DNA of 64,000 bases from Candidatus Bathyarchaeota archaeon (GTDB taxonomy: Archaea; Thermoproteota; Bathyarchaeia; Bathyarchaeales; Bathycorpusculaceae): assembly GCA_026014585.1 (NCBI GenBank), contig JAOZIA010000022.1, positions 186,001-250,000 on the forward strand, written 5' to 3'. Positions 49,593-57,284 of this stretch are shown piece after piece. Position 1 is the stretch's first letter, and each line of letters opens with the position of its first letter. The notes under the pieces are model-generated. The model saw only the letters and a list, made by a program, of their open reading frames with translations, ran no database searches and had not been told where the DNA came from. Made by a program: the position numbers and the translations under genes.

Positions 49593-50321
49593 TTGAACAG
49601 TAACCCCTACAGAAAAACCGCTACAGCATCATTTACAATTGCATTTACCTTTGCCATCATGATTTTTGTTCCTGAAGCCGTGGGAATTGACGGTTTTGAT
49701 GGTGGCTTTGCGATTTCTTTTGCCAGTTTCTTTATTGCCATAGTAGGATGCATCGTTGGAGCGGTATATCTTGGGTATGCGGGGAAACTGGCTAATATTT
49801 TGAACCGTAAAGGCATCCTTGCCCATTGGACATACACACCACAGGACTGGGAGATGTACACAAAAAAAGAGCAGCAGACAGAAAATGCCGAAAAGAAAGG
49901 GTTATTCCTGATTATTTCAGCCTTTGCCCTGTTCTTTGGTGTTCTGTTTTGGGTTCTTGACCCTGAGGCGGGCTTTTATGTTTTCCTTGTCATGCTTGGC
50001 TTGATTGGTCTGGTTTTGTTTGCGTGGCGGTTTACCGTGTGGAGCAATTATCGGCAAAACCTGAACGGACCCAAAGAAGTCTACATCACCAAAGACGCCA
50101 TTTATCTTAACGGTAAACTCTACATGTGGCGTGCACCCATGACAAGCTTTAAGAGTGTATCTATTGAAGAAAAGAAAAACCTGTCACTGCTAATTTTCAA
50201 GTACACAACATATACCCGTGCGGGACCCCAAACATACACTACACGTGTGCCAATTCCGCCAGACCAAAAACAAGCTGCAGTGATAGTTATGGAGCAGGTA
50301 AACACTCAAAATAAGAAATAA
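49593..50321 (+). CDS. Membrane protein with PH-like C-terminal region
   Basis: 242 residues. Four hydrophobic helices (about 12-30, 40-65, 104-120, 126-145), then a beta-rich end with VYITKDAIYLNGKLYMW and KNLSLLIFKYTTYTRAGPQT, resembling a bacterial PH-like membrane protein. Function unknown. ATG is not used at the start shown if the TTG-type alternative applies; the reading frame begins MNSNPYRKTATAS. Confidence 0.55.
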   Translation: MNSNPYRKTATASFTIAFTFAIMIFVPEAVGIDGFDGGFAISFASFFIAIVGCIVGAVYLGYAGKLANILNRKGILAHWTYTPQDWEMYTKKEQQTENAEKKGLFLIISAFALFFGVLFWVLDPEAGFYVFLVMLGLIGLVLFAWRFTVWSNYRQNLNGPKEVYITKDAIYLNGKLYMWRAPMTSFKSVSIEEKKNLSLLIFKYTTYTRAGPQTYTTRVPIPPDQKQAAVIVMEQVNTQNKK

Positions 50322-50642
50322 TTATTGATGATACTTTGGGTGCTTGAATTCTTTTAGCCAAAATTCAGGGTCATCAACCTGCATTATCTGTACTTCAATC
50401 ACGTTGGCAGGGTTGGTTATTGCAGTTTTGAACTTTTCAGGTAGGTCAGGTTTAGCTAAAAATTCCATGCGAGACGCCTCCAGTTTCTCTGCGATGTGTT
50501 CTTCTCGTTTGTTTGCGTATCCGCGGTATCGTATGCTTTTGCCTTCAAGAATTGCCTGATCAAATTCGGCTTTGCTGCAGGGCTTGAGTTTATCGCCTTC
50601 GCGGATGAACCAGAAAGGTGGTCTTGGAGGATTCTTAATCAT
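50322..50642 (-). CDS. Small soluble hypothetical protein
   Basis: 106 residues (FWFIREGDKLKPCSKAEFDQ, RYRGYANKREEHIAEKLEAS). The aromatic, charged N-terminus recalls small archaeal conserved proteins, but I cannot name a family. It converges on the preceding gene with no gap. Confidence 0.55.
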   Translation of the reverse strand: MIKNPPRPPFWFIREGDKLKPCSKAEFDQAILEGKSIRYRGYANKREEHIAEKLEASRMEFLAKPDLPEKFKTAITNPANVIEVQIMQVDDPEFWLKEFKHPKYHQ

Positions 50643-50901
50643 AGCTATCTGCTTGGCGTAACCGTTAATTAACGTTTACATAGGCTTTGACGCCTCAGTA
50701 CACTAATGCTGCAACTCATGCTTGGAAAACCATTCCAATCGTTACGTGCAATTGTCTTCATAGGCGCATTTTAAAATGGGCGGTTCTGCCTAAATTAGTT
50801 ATTCTTGACAATGTTGTCTATGAGTACATCAGGTGTTCCCTGCAATCCAAAGATAGAAGGTGCTATATAGGGATTCAGCGCTATCTATAGACCGATGAAA
50901 A
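50643..50901 (+). other. Intergenic region without a supported gene
   Basis: 259 nt. A 67-codon frame (50687-50890) is open but lacks an SD and coding character. CTATATAGGG near 50861-50870 is a TATA-like site about 35 nt ahead of the next gene. Confidence 0.35.
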
Positions 50902-51645
50902 ATGAAAAAAAATGTGCTTATAATCTCTACTGTTATCGTAGCAATTGTCATCATTCTCGTTGGATACTATGCGTACTCCTACCTTAACTCAACACCAACT
51001 CCAGAACTAACAGAGCAAGAGCAAGCTCGAAACGACGCAATAGCATACATTAAAGCAAACCACACAGAAACTGAACAATTCTTCCCAAGCACTCTGACCT
51101 GGGAAGGCGGAGAAGCAACACCCGAAGGTCTAGTCGGCTCAGAAACATACATTTACACATGCAACGGCTGGAACGTGACAATACATTACCCAGTAGTAGC
51201 CAATCCAGAGTACACAATTACAGTAACTTACACCGACCCAACTGCAACAGATGACTCTCACTGGATTAGCTGGGAAGGAACATGGCAATCAGGTGCCATA
51301 ACAGAAACAGCCTACACATATGCGCCACCCGTTCAGATGCAAGTCCGCGAAGAAGTAATGACATACATTGCAGAAAACCACGCTGAAATAGCCGAATACA
51401 TTACCAGCTCCATGATTTGGACTGGCGGTGAAATTCAAACTGGCGGTCTTGGTTCAACAGCTTACTCTTACATAAGCGGCAGTTGGAACGTGACAATAAC
51501 TAACCCCGTTGTTCCCGACCCAATTTATACTGTTTCAGTAACATACCCGCCATCAGCAGCTTCTGATGCTTACATGATTATCTGGGTTGGAACCTGGCAA
51601 TCAGGGTCTATTACGGAAATAACCTACGCGTACACACCTCAATAA
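50902..51645 (+). CDS. Secreted/anchored protein with two internal repeats
   Basis: 247 residues. N-terminal hydrophobic anchor (LIISTVIVAIVIILVGYYAY) followed by a threonine/proline linker. Two copies of an ~85-residue unit follow: NHTETEQFFPSTLTWEGGEA and NHAEIAEYITSSMIWTGGEI, each later with WNVTI.(Y/N)PVV and ISWEGTWQSG/IIWVGTWQSG. Probably extracellular, of unknown function. N-x-S/T sites suggest glycosylation. Confidence 0.65.
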   Translation: MKKNVLIISTVIVAIVIILVGYYAYSYLNSTPTPELTEQEQARNDAIAYIKANHTETEQFFPSTLTWEGGEATPEGLVGSETYIYTCNGWNVTIHYPVVANPEYTITVTYTDPTATDDSHWISWEGTWQSGAITETAYTYAPPVQMQVREEVMTYIAENHAEIAEYITSSMIWTGGEIQTGGLGSTAYSYISGSWNVTITNPVVPDPIYTVSVTYPPSAASDAYMIIWVGTWQSGSITEITYAYTPQ

Positions 51646-51708
51646 ACACACGTTCACCTTTTTCTTTTTTCCTCATCCTTTTTATTTTCAAACCTCCAAG
51701 TTAGAAAC

Positions 51709-53076
51709 ATGATAGAAATACAAAACCGCCAGCAGCTAACACAAAATGGACAAACTCCCGAGCTACAAAAAAGCCGCGACTTAGCCCTGCAAAGTCTACA
51801 GTACGCCGTAAACGCAGTAGAACCCAAACAACTTCTCAACGCCAAAATCAAAGTGCAAAATGATACCCTCCACGTTGAAAACTCCAAGTTTACCCTCTCT
51901 GATTTTGCGCATGTTTATGTGGTGGGTGGGGGTAAGGCAAGCGGCAAAATGGCGCAGGCATTGGAGGAGCTGCTGAGGGCACGCTTGACGGGGGGAGCAG
52001 TGAATGTTCCTTATGGAACAAAACATGAAACCAGCGTTATTGAACTTCATGAAGCTAGTCATCCTGTTCCTGACCAAAACGGTGTAGAAGGCACCAAGCA
52101 AATAGTCCGTATTGCTGAGCGTGCAGGGGCAGATGATTTGGTGATTTGCCTGATTTCAGGCGGCGGTTCAAGCCTTATGCCTCTACCAAGAAAAGGCATT
52201 TCCTTAACAGATAAACAGGACATTACAAGTGCTTTACTAAAAAGTGGGGCTCCAATAGCACAGGTTAACATTGTGCGTAAGCACCTCTCCGAGTTTAAAG
52301 GGGGTTGGCTGGCCAAAAAAGCTTATCCCGCAACAGTTCTGAACCTTGTGCTGTCAGATGTGATGGGTGACTCCTTGGATTCTATTGCGTCAGGCCCCAC
52401 AGTACCTGACAATTCAACGTTTTCCGACGCAAAAGCAGTGCTGGAAAAGTATGGTTTATGGGATAACGTGTCCGTATCAATCCACAAAAGCATATTAGAT
52501 GGAATAGCAAGCAAGATTGAGGAAACACCTAAACCAAACGATACGGCTTTTGAAAAAGTTTACAACCTAATAATTGGAAACAACAAAACCGCAGTCACAG
52601 CTGCCGTAGAATACCTATCGTCTAAAGGATTAAACACTGTGCTACTGCCCAATTTACTGGAAGGTGAAGCCCGAGAAGTCGGCGCTGCACTTGCTCAATT
52701 CTTCTGCAGTAGCAAATCGCCATTTCCTAAACCTGTTGGCATCGTGGTTGGTGGAGAAACCACCGTTACCGTGAAGGGCAAGGGAAAAGGGGGCAGAAAT
52801 CAAGAACTTGCGCTCTCTGCAGCTCTAAACCTGTCTGAACTTGAAGAATGCGTGATTGCAGCTTTTAGTACGGATGGTGTGGATGGACCAACAGATGCAG
52901 CGGGTGCAGTTGTGGATGGTTACACTGTGAAGCGTGCAAAAAAGAGAAGGTTGAATCCTAAATTGTTTCTTGCAGAAAATGATTCGTATGATTTCTTTGA
53001 GCAAATCGGCGATCTTATCATGACTGGAGCCACTTCAACTAATGTTAATGATTTATGTGTAATTGTTGCTTTGTAG
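51709..53076 (+). CDS. Glycerate 2-kinase (GckA/TtuD type, MOFRL family)
   Basis: 455 residues, the usual length. N-terminal domain with VYVVGGGKASGKMAQALEEL and LVICLISGGGSSLMPLPRKG; inter-domain VNIVRKHLSEFKGGWLAKKA; C-terminal MOFRL domain with GIVVGGETTVTVKGKGKGGR and NQELALSAAL. It phosphorylates glycerate to 2-phosphoglycerate, feeding glycolysis, as in archaea with non-phosphorylating sugar pathways or serine degradation. Confidence 0.92.
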   Translation: MIEIQNRQQLTQNGQTPELQKSRDLALQSLQYAVNAVEPKQLLNAKIKVQNDTLHVENSKFTLSDFAHVYVVGGGKASGKMAQALEELLRARLTGGAVNVPYGTKHETSVIELHEASHPVPDQNGVEGTKQIVRIAERAGADDLVICLISGGGSSLMPLPRKGISLTDKQDITSALLKSGAPIAQVNIVRKHLSEFKGGWLAKKAYPATVLNLVLSDVMGDSLDSIASGPTVPDNSTFSDAKAVLEKYGLWDNVSVSIHKSILDGIASKIEETPKPNDTAFEKVYNLIIGNNKTAVTAAVEYLSSKGLNTVLLPNLLEGEAREVGAALAQFFCSSKSPFPKPVGIVVGGETTVTVKGKGKGGRNQELALSAALNLSELEECVIAAFSTDGVDGPTDAAGAVVDGYTVKRAKKRRLNPKLFLAENDSYDFFEQIGDLIMTGATSTNVNDLCVIVAL

Positions 53077-53161
53077 TGTTGAAGTGTTGAGGGCAACATT
53101 TTTTCTTTGTTTTTCGTAACCCATAATAGGATAAGCTGATGTAATTATTTGCTGAGGCAAA

Positions 53162-54028
53162 TTGGAGCACTCGAAAATCATAACTGCAATAATAGTGGTC
53201 ACGTTAATTGTTTCTTTAGTTGTAGCTACCAATGAGTTTTGCCTGTGGGCAAAGCAGAAAGTCGTTGATGATGAACTTGCAGTGCAATCTCAATTTGTTT
53301 CATGTTTGACGCAGATTCAAAGTCAAGTCACCACTGACCTTAACATGCTTAACCAGAGCTTAACTGCAACCGCAAACCAGCTTGCCACGGTGGATTTGCA
53401 GAGTGCAGAAGCTAACAGCATCCTAAGTCAACTAAGCAACAGCAATGCCTACATTGTTAATTGTGCAATCTGTGATGTTAATGATGTGTTTTTGGCGGTT
53501 CAACCAGAACAGTACAATAACATCATAGGACAAGACATCAGTAATCAAGCCCAAAACATAGTTATGCATCAAACGCTTATGCCCCAAATGAGCAACTTGA
53601 CCGCACTGGTTGAAGGGTTCAGTGGAGTGGTGATGGTTGCACCTGTTTTTGATGATGCCTGTAACTTGAAAGGTTCAGTTAGCATTGTGATTTTGCCAAG
53701 TCAAATCATGAACGGCACGGTAACAGAGGTTTTATCAGGCACTGAGTTCAAGGCTTGGGCGGTTCAAACCAATGGAACCGTGATTTTTGACCAAAATGCA
53801 ACCAAAATCGGCTCCACTGTGAGATTGGGCACTTCCCGAATTGGAAACTTTACTTTTAACACGCGAATAGGAACCCTCCTTAGCAACCCCACTGGAACCC
53901 TTGAATATAACGTTCCTTCAGCAAATGTTGCATTGGGTACTTATGTACGTGAACAATGCCACTGGACATCCGTGGACATGTATAATAACAGTTGGCGATT
54001 AGCCGTAATCAGAGACATAAGCAGATAA
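53162..54028 (+). CDS. Membrane-anchored Cache-like sensor domain protein
   Basis: 288 residues from TTG. One N-terminal TM helix (IITAIIVVTLIVSLVVA), a helical stalk, then a double-Cache-like region (NAYIVNCAICDVNDVFLAVQ; FKAWAVQTNGTVIFDQNATK). No cytoplasmic kinase or methyl-accepting domain is fused, so it would sense a ligand outside the cell and signal, if at all, through a partner. It precedes a NapH-like redox protein. Confidence 0.6.
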   Translation: MEHSKIITAIIVVTLIVSLVVATNEFCLWAKQKVVDDELAVQSQFVSCLTQIQSQVTTDLNMLNQSLTATANQLATVDLQSAEANSILSQLSNSNAYIVNCAICDVNDVFLAVQPEQYNNIIGQDISNQAQNIVMHQTLMPQMSNLTALVEGFSGVVMVAPVFDDACNLKGSVSIVILPSQIMNGTVTEVLSGTEFKAWAVQTNGTVIFDQNATKIGSTVRLGTSRIGNFTFNTRIGTLLSNPTGTLEYNVPSANVALGTYVREQCHWTSVDMYNNSWRLAVIRDISR

Positions 54029-54101
54029 GTCTTTGAGCAACTTAAAAGTAGGTAAGTTCATAAAGGCAACATGTACATTCTTCGTTAAGTGAGTCAACAA
54101 A

Positions 54102-55325
54102 GTGGCTTTCGAAATCATCAGCACTCAAGCAGCATTGCTAATCCTCATAGGAATCGCCTTAATTGGTGGAGTAGCAATAATTAAATTTGCAAAAAACAAA
54201 ACCACCAACATCAGCAACCTTCGTCTTTTCATCCAAATAGTAGCTGTTTGCGTCATATTCATGGGGTTACTGATTGGGCCCTTTGGAACAACCCAGTATC
54301 TACCCTTAGGCATAGCACCAAGAGACCACCTGATAGCCACAGACATCTTTGGGTACGCATTGCCTGACGGCTTATCCATTCCAGTGTTAGGCTGCTATTT
54401 TGGTTCTGGACGCACAGTTACTTGCCCAATTTGGCAGATGCAAACCTATATTTTCCCTCTTTGGGAAACAGGACCAGGGTATGGGGCCTACTACACTACC
54501 ATAGGTTTGGAGCGGTTAGCAGTTGTTTTTGGCACTGTAATTGTTTGTGCGTTGATTCTTGGGCGGTCGTTTTTCGGTTGGCTTTGTCCGTTTGGCTTGT
54601 ATATGGATTTATTGACGCGACTTAGAGGCTTTTTCACCAAAAAACATTTGACGCTTTCCAAACAAACCAATGATAAACTCAGTCAATCCCGATTTGTTAT
54701 AATTGCAGTATTTATGATAATTAGCATAATTTTTGGGTCAGGCTTGATTTTTGGGTATCAGCTTGTTCCCGGAACAGAACTGGCAAACTTTTCAAACTCT
54801 GAAGGAGGATTTATAACCAACCATTTCCAAGCGCCGTTCTGTGTGATTTGCCCTATGAGACCCTTATGCACATTGACCCAGATGGGTCTTGGTTATATGG
54901 AAGCAGATTACGTTTTTGACATAATTACAGGTCCCTTTTACAGTCTGGGTTACTATGTTTCCTCAATAAACCTTATCATATTTGGCGTGATAACCGCGTT
55001 ATCTTTGGCTTATCGACGTTTCTGGTGTAGAATTTGCCCATTAGGCGCCTTAACTGCCCTGTTTAGCACTTATCGCCCATTCAACAAGATTGCCCTAACC
55101 AAACTTGAGAAAAACGAGCAGAAATGCACCAAATGTGGCGTCTGCAAAAGAGTATGCCCCACACAGGTTACGGAAGTTTATGAGCGCAAAGGTGGAGACG
55201 TGACAACTTCAGGTTGCATGCTTTGTATGCGTTGTGTAGAGATGTGTCCTTATGAGGGTGCTTTGGAAGCAAAGTTTGCAGGTAAAACCATTTGCAAATC
55301 CAGAAACTGGCTGAAAAACAAGTAA
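54102..55325 (+). CDS. NapH/CcoG-like polyferredoxin membrane protein
   Basis: 407 residues, GTG start. About five or six TM helices with cytoplasmic cysteine motifs FFGWLCPFGLYMDLL, CVICPMRPLCTL and CRICPLGALTALF, the NapH-type CP repeats. Then two [4Fe-4S] ferredoxin motifs, CTKCGVCKRVCPTQV and CMLCMRCVEMCPYEG. It would move electrons between the quinone/menaquinone pool or membrane and a cytoplasmic acceptor, perhaps for the molybdenum enzyme at 48 kb. Confidence 0.85.
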   Translation: MAFEIISTQAALLILIGIALIGGVAIIKFAKNKTTNISNLRLFIQIVAVCVIFMGLLIGPFGTTQYLPLGIAPRDHLIATDIFGYALPDGLSIPVLGCYFGSGRTVTCPIWQMQTYIFPLWETGPGYGAYYTTIGLERLAVVFGTVIVCALILGRSFFGWLCPFGLYMDLLTRLRGFFTKKHLTLSKQTNDKLSQSRFVIIAVFMIISIIFGSGLIFGYQLVPGTELANFSNSEGGFITNHFQAPFCVICPMRPLCTLTQMGLGYMEADYVFDIITGPFYSLGYYVSSINLIIFGVITALSLAYRRFWCRICPLGALTALFSTYRPFNKIALTKLEKNEQKCTKCGVCKRVCPTQVTEVYERKGGDVTTSGCMLCMRCVEMCPYEGALEAKFAGKTICKSRNWLKNK

Positions 55326-55407
55326 TGGCTACCTTGTGACTGCCATTATACAATAACATACGCTTAATTGGTTAGTCGCTTAACAATCAATTGCTGAGGT
55401 AACCCCT

Positions 55408-55683
55408 TTGAGGCGATATAACAGTCAAATACTCTCAGAAATTCTGGATGCCTGTAAAACGCCGATTTCTGAAAGAACCCTCAAAACAAACGTTAGCCTG
55501 CCGCCTAAACTATTTAGAAAATGTATCTTACTGTTGCTTAGGAAGAATTGGCTTGAGGCATCCAATGCGGAAGACAGTTGTTTTATTCATTACGTAACAA
55601 CAAAGAAAGGTACCGTTTTTTTGGAAAAATACCTTAAACTCCAGCAGCTACTTACTTCTGAACCAACACAAAGCAACTTTTAA
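55408..55683 (+). CDS. Small winged-helix regulator
   Basis: 91 residues from TTG after a TGAGG. RYNSQILSEILDACKTPISE, RTLKTNVSLPPKLFRKCILL then LLRKNWLEASNAEDSCFIHY and VTTKKGTVFLEKYLK show the archaeal winged-helix pattern of the type often linked to redox or stress genes. Possibly regulates the preceding redox operon. Confidence 0.7.
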   Translation: MRRYNSQILSEILDACKTPISERTLKTNVSLPPKLFRKCILLLLRKNWLEASNAEDSCFIHYVTTKKGTVFLEKYLKLQQLLTSEPTQSNF

Positions 55684-55727
55684 CGGTCAAAATTCCAAAA
55701 AATAAGTTTTCACTTTAACGGTGTATT

Positions 55728-56486
55728 CTACGGGGCAAGAATCAGCTGGTAAGTCTTGATTTGGTCAATTTCAACTGTGACGTTTTCAATGACACAATCC
55801 AGCAGGTGCCCACCCGCCTGATAGTCAGTGGTAATCATGTGTAAATGAAAACCTGCATAGTCTACGCCGTCCATGCTATTTGGGAACCAGAAACCCACAG
55901 CAGTTGCCTCAACATTGGTCAAATTAAAGACCGCTTGGTTTGCTACAGGTACAGAAAGCGGCGGATAAGGCTCTGACTGTGTGGGGACACTTCGGGTTTG
56001 AGCATAACTAAAGTTTCCTGCTACTTTTATGGCGTAGATGCTGTTTTGGTCAGGAAAAGCCGTGCTGATGAACGAAAGTAGCCCTGTATAGTTCAATTGC
56101 TCGGTAACTGGAATTGTTTGGTCTGCCTCAAAAAATGTTACTGTCGCATACGGCGCGGTGTAGGATGCATCGACCTGTATTGGGATACCATCCATTGGCA
56201 CTTGATAGAATTTTCCGTCAAGTGCCACCATTTCACCATCCAAGTTGTTAAAGGTACCGATTCCAAAGTCTCCGTGCTCTGCTAAATCGCCGTAAGAGTA
56301 AAATCCTGAATAGTTGCCTTCTGCAAAACTGTTAAAGGCTGCAACCTGAAAGAGCACATACTTGTCCGCGGTGTCTGATGTAGGTTGCATCTGCCAGTAA
56401 GCCAACACACCTGCCACCGCTAAAAGTGCAACGAGAAGAATAGAGCGGAAAATCAGCCTTTTTTTGATTGTTTGCGTTTCTGCCAA
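55728..56486 (-). CDS. Extracytoplasmic alpha-acetolactate decarboxylase
   Basis: 252 residues. An N-terminal hydrophobic segment (RSILLVALLAVAGVLAYW) anchors or exports it. The BudA pattern is clear: GDLAEHGDFGIGTFNNLDGE, MVALDGKFYQ, then the zinc histidines in YAGFHLHMITTDYQAGGHLL. It converts acetolactate to acetoin. Export across the membrane is unusual for the pathway and suggests another substrate or extracellular use. Confidence 0.85.
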   Translation of the reverse strand: MAETQTIKKRLIFRSILLVALLAVAGVLAYWQMQPTSDTADKYVLFQVAAFNSFAEGNYSGFYSYGDLAEHGDFGIGTFNNLDGEMVALDGKFYQVPMDGIPIQVDASYTAPYATVTFFEADQTIPVTEQLNYTGLLSFISTAFPDQNSIYAIKVAGNFSYAQTRSVPTQSEPYPPLSVPVANQAVFNLTNVEATAVGFWFPNSMDGVDYAGFHLHMITTDYQAGGHLLDCVIENVTVEIDQIKTYQLILAP

Positions 56487-56650
56487 TATGGTACCCTTCT
56501 CAGCAATAGCCTTTATAGGGTTAAAACGTTTTCCTTTGTAATAACTTCAATGCTGCTCTGGTAAGAATAACATCAGTTATAGCGTCTACTAGTTGAGTTA
56601 GAAGTAGCAGGACGTTTATTGGGAGCAACAGAATCTTGAAAAAATGAGAT
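56487..56650. other. Intergenic region without a supported gene
   Basis: 164 nt between two minus-strand genes. It should contain the acetolactate decarboxylase promoter; an A/T-rich TATAGGGTTAAAAC stretch near 56514-56527 is a candidate. I see no RNA gene. Confidence 0.3.
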
Positions 56651-56884
56651 TTATTCTTCCATCATAATCAGAGTTAGGGTTGAGCGGACTCTACTTAGGA
56701 TTCTTATTTTTTTGGTAACCATTTCTTTTAGTTTTTCCATGGTTTCAGCGTTTACTTTTGTTATGATGTCGTACACGCCGTATGAATAGTAAGATTCCTC
56801 TACTCCGCCGATGCTTCTTAACTCGTTTATGACTGATTCTTCAGCGCCTGACTCAACATTAATTAACACATAAGCTTTGGGCAT
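56651..56884 (-). CDS. Lrp/AsnC ligand-binding (RAM) domain protein
   Basis: 77 residues. AYVLINVESGAEESVINELR, SIGGVEESYYSYGVYDIITK and VNAETMEKLKEMVTKKIRIL fit the stand-alone RAM domain of Lrp/AsnC proteins ('v..G.yDi...v....le.l......i..l..v..t.t'). It lacks the DNA-binding part and probably binds an amino acid and modulates full-length Lrp regulators. Confidence 0.85.
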   Translation of the reverse strand: MPKAYVLINVESGAEESVINELRSIGGVEESYYSYGVYDIITKVNAETMEKLKEMVTKKIRILSRVRSTLTLIMMEE

Positions 56885-57016
56885 TTGATATCTCTCATTA
56901 TTAATTTAGAGGTTAACAATTAAAATATTTTGCAGAATTATACGGATTTTTTCCCATTTTTTCATTTTAAAGGCATCACCAAAAAGCAGGAATAGGCATT
57001 AGGTTTAAGATACCTA
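56885..57016. promoter_or_regulatory. Intergenic region with 8-bp inverted repeat
   Basis: CATTAGGT (56997-57004) and ACCTAATG (57012-57019) are perfect 8-bp arms around a 7-nt loop. The right arm contains the ATG of the small zinc-ribbon frame that follows, so binding or folding could control its translation or transcription. Confidence 0.4.
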
Positions 57017-57094
57017 ATGGGAAAAAGAATGGTTTACTGCTCAAAATGCGGTTCACCCTTAACACATACTGCCCAACCAAGAGAAAACCACTAG
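57017..57094 (+). CDS. Zinc-ribbon micro-ORF, possibly truncated
   Basis: 25 codons: MGKRMVYCSKCGSPLTHTAQ and so on. MVYCSKCGS is the usual N-terminus of archaeal zinc-ribbon membrane proteins. The usual second CxxC and the membrane part are missing, so this may be the start of a decayed gene. Confidence 0.35.
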   Translation: MGKRMVYCSKCGSPLTHTAQPRENH

Positions 57095-57235
57095 GAAAGA
57101 AGCCTAAGCAGACATCAGGTAAAACATGGTTGAATGGGGCGCTGGCTTATTTTTAAAGGTAACAGAGACAGAGGATGTTAGCGCTACCTGTTTTTTCTAA
57201 ATATTTCCATGATAGTTTTAGAGCACACACAAAAG

Positions 57236-57245
57236 AGTTATATCA
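57236..57245 (+). promoter_or_regulatory. pyrG promoter (TATA box)
   Basis: GAGTTATATCATTTT, with TTATATCA at 57238-57245, would place transcription start near 57267. This leaves a short leader with GGGGG (57273-57277) and the pyrG ACG at 57285. It supports a start near 57285 rather than far upstream. Confidence 0.55.
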
Positions 57246-57284
57246 TTTTACGTTAGAAGTTGTAACTTAAATGGGGGAAAAGCA

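Noticed and set aside
50687-50890. 67-codon plus-strand frame
   Set aside because: No SD and a random-looking protein; the region is better read as a promoter gap.
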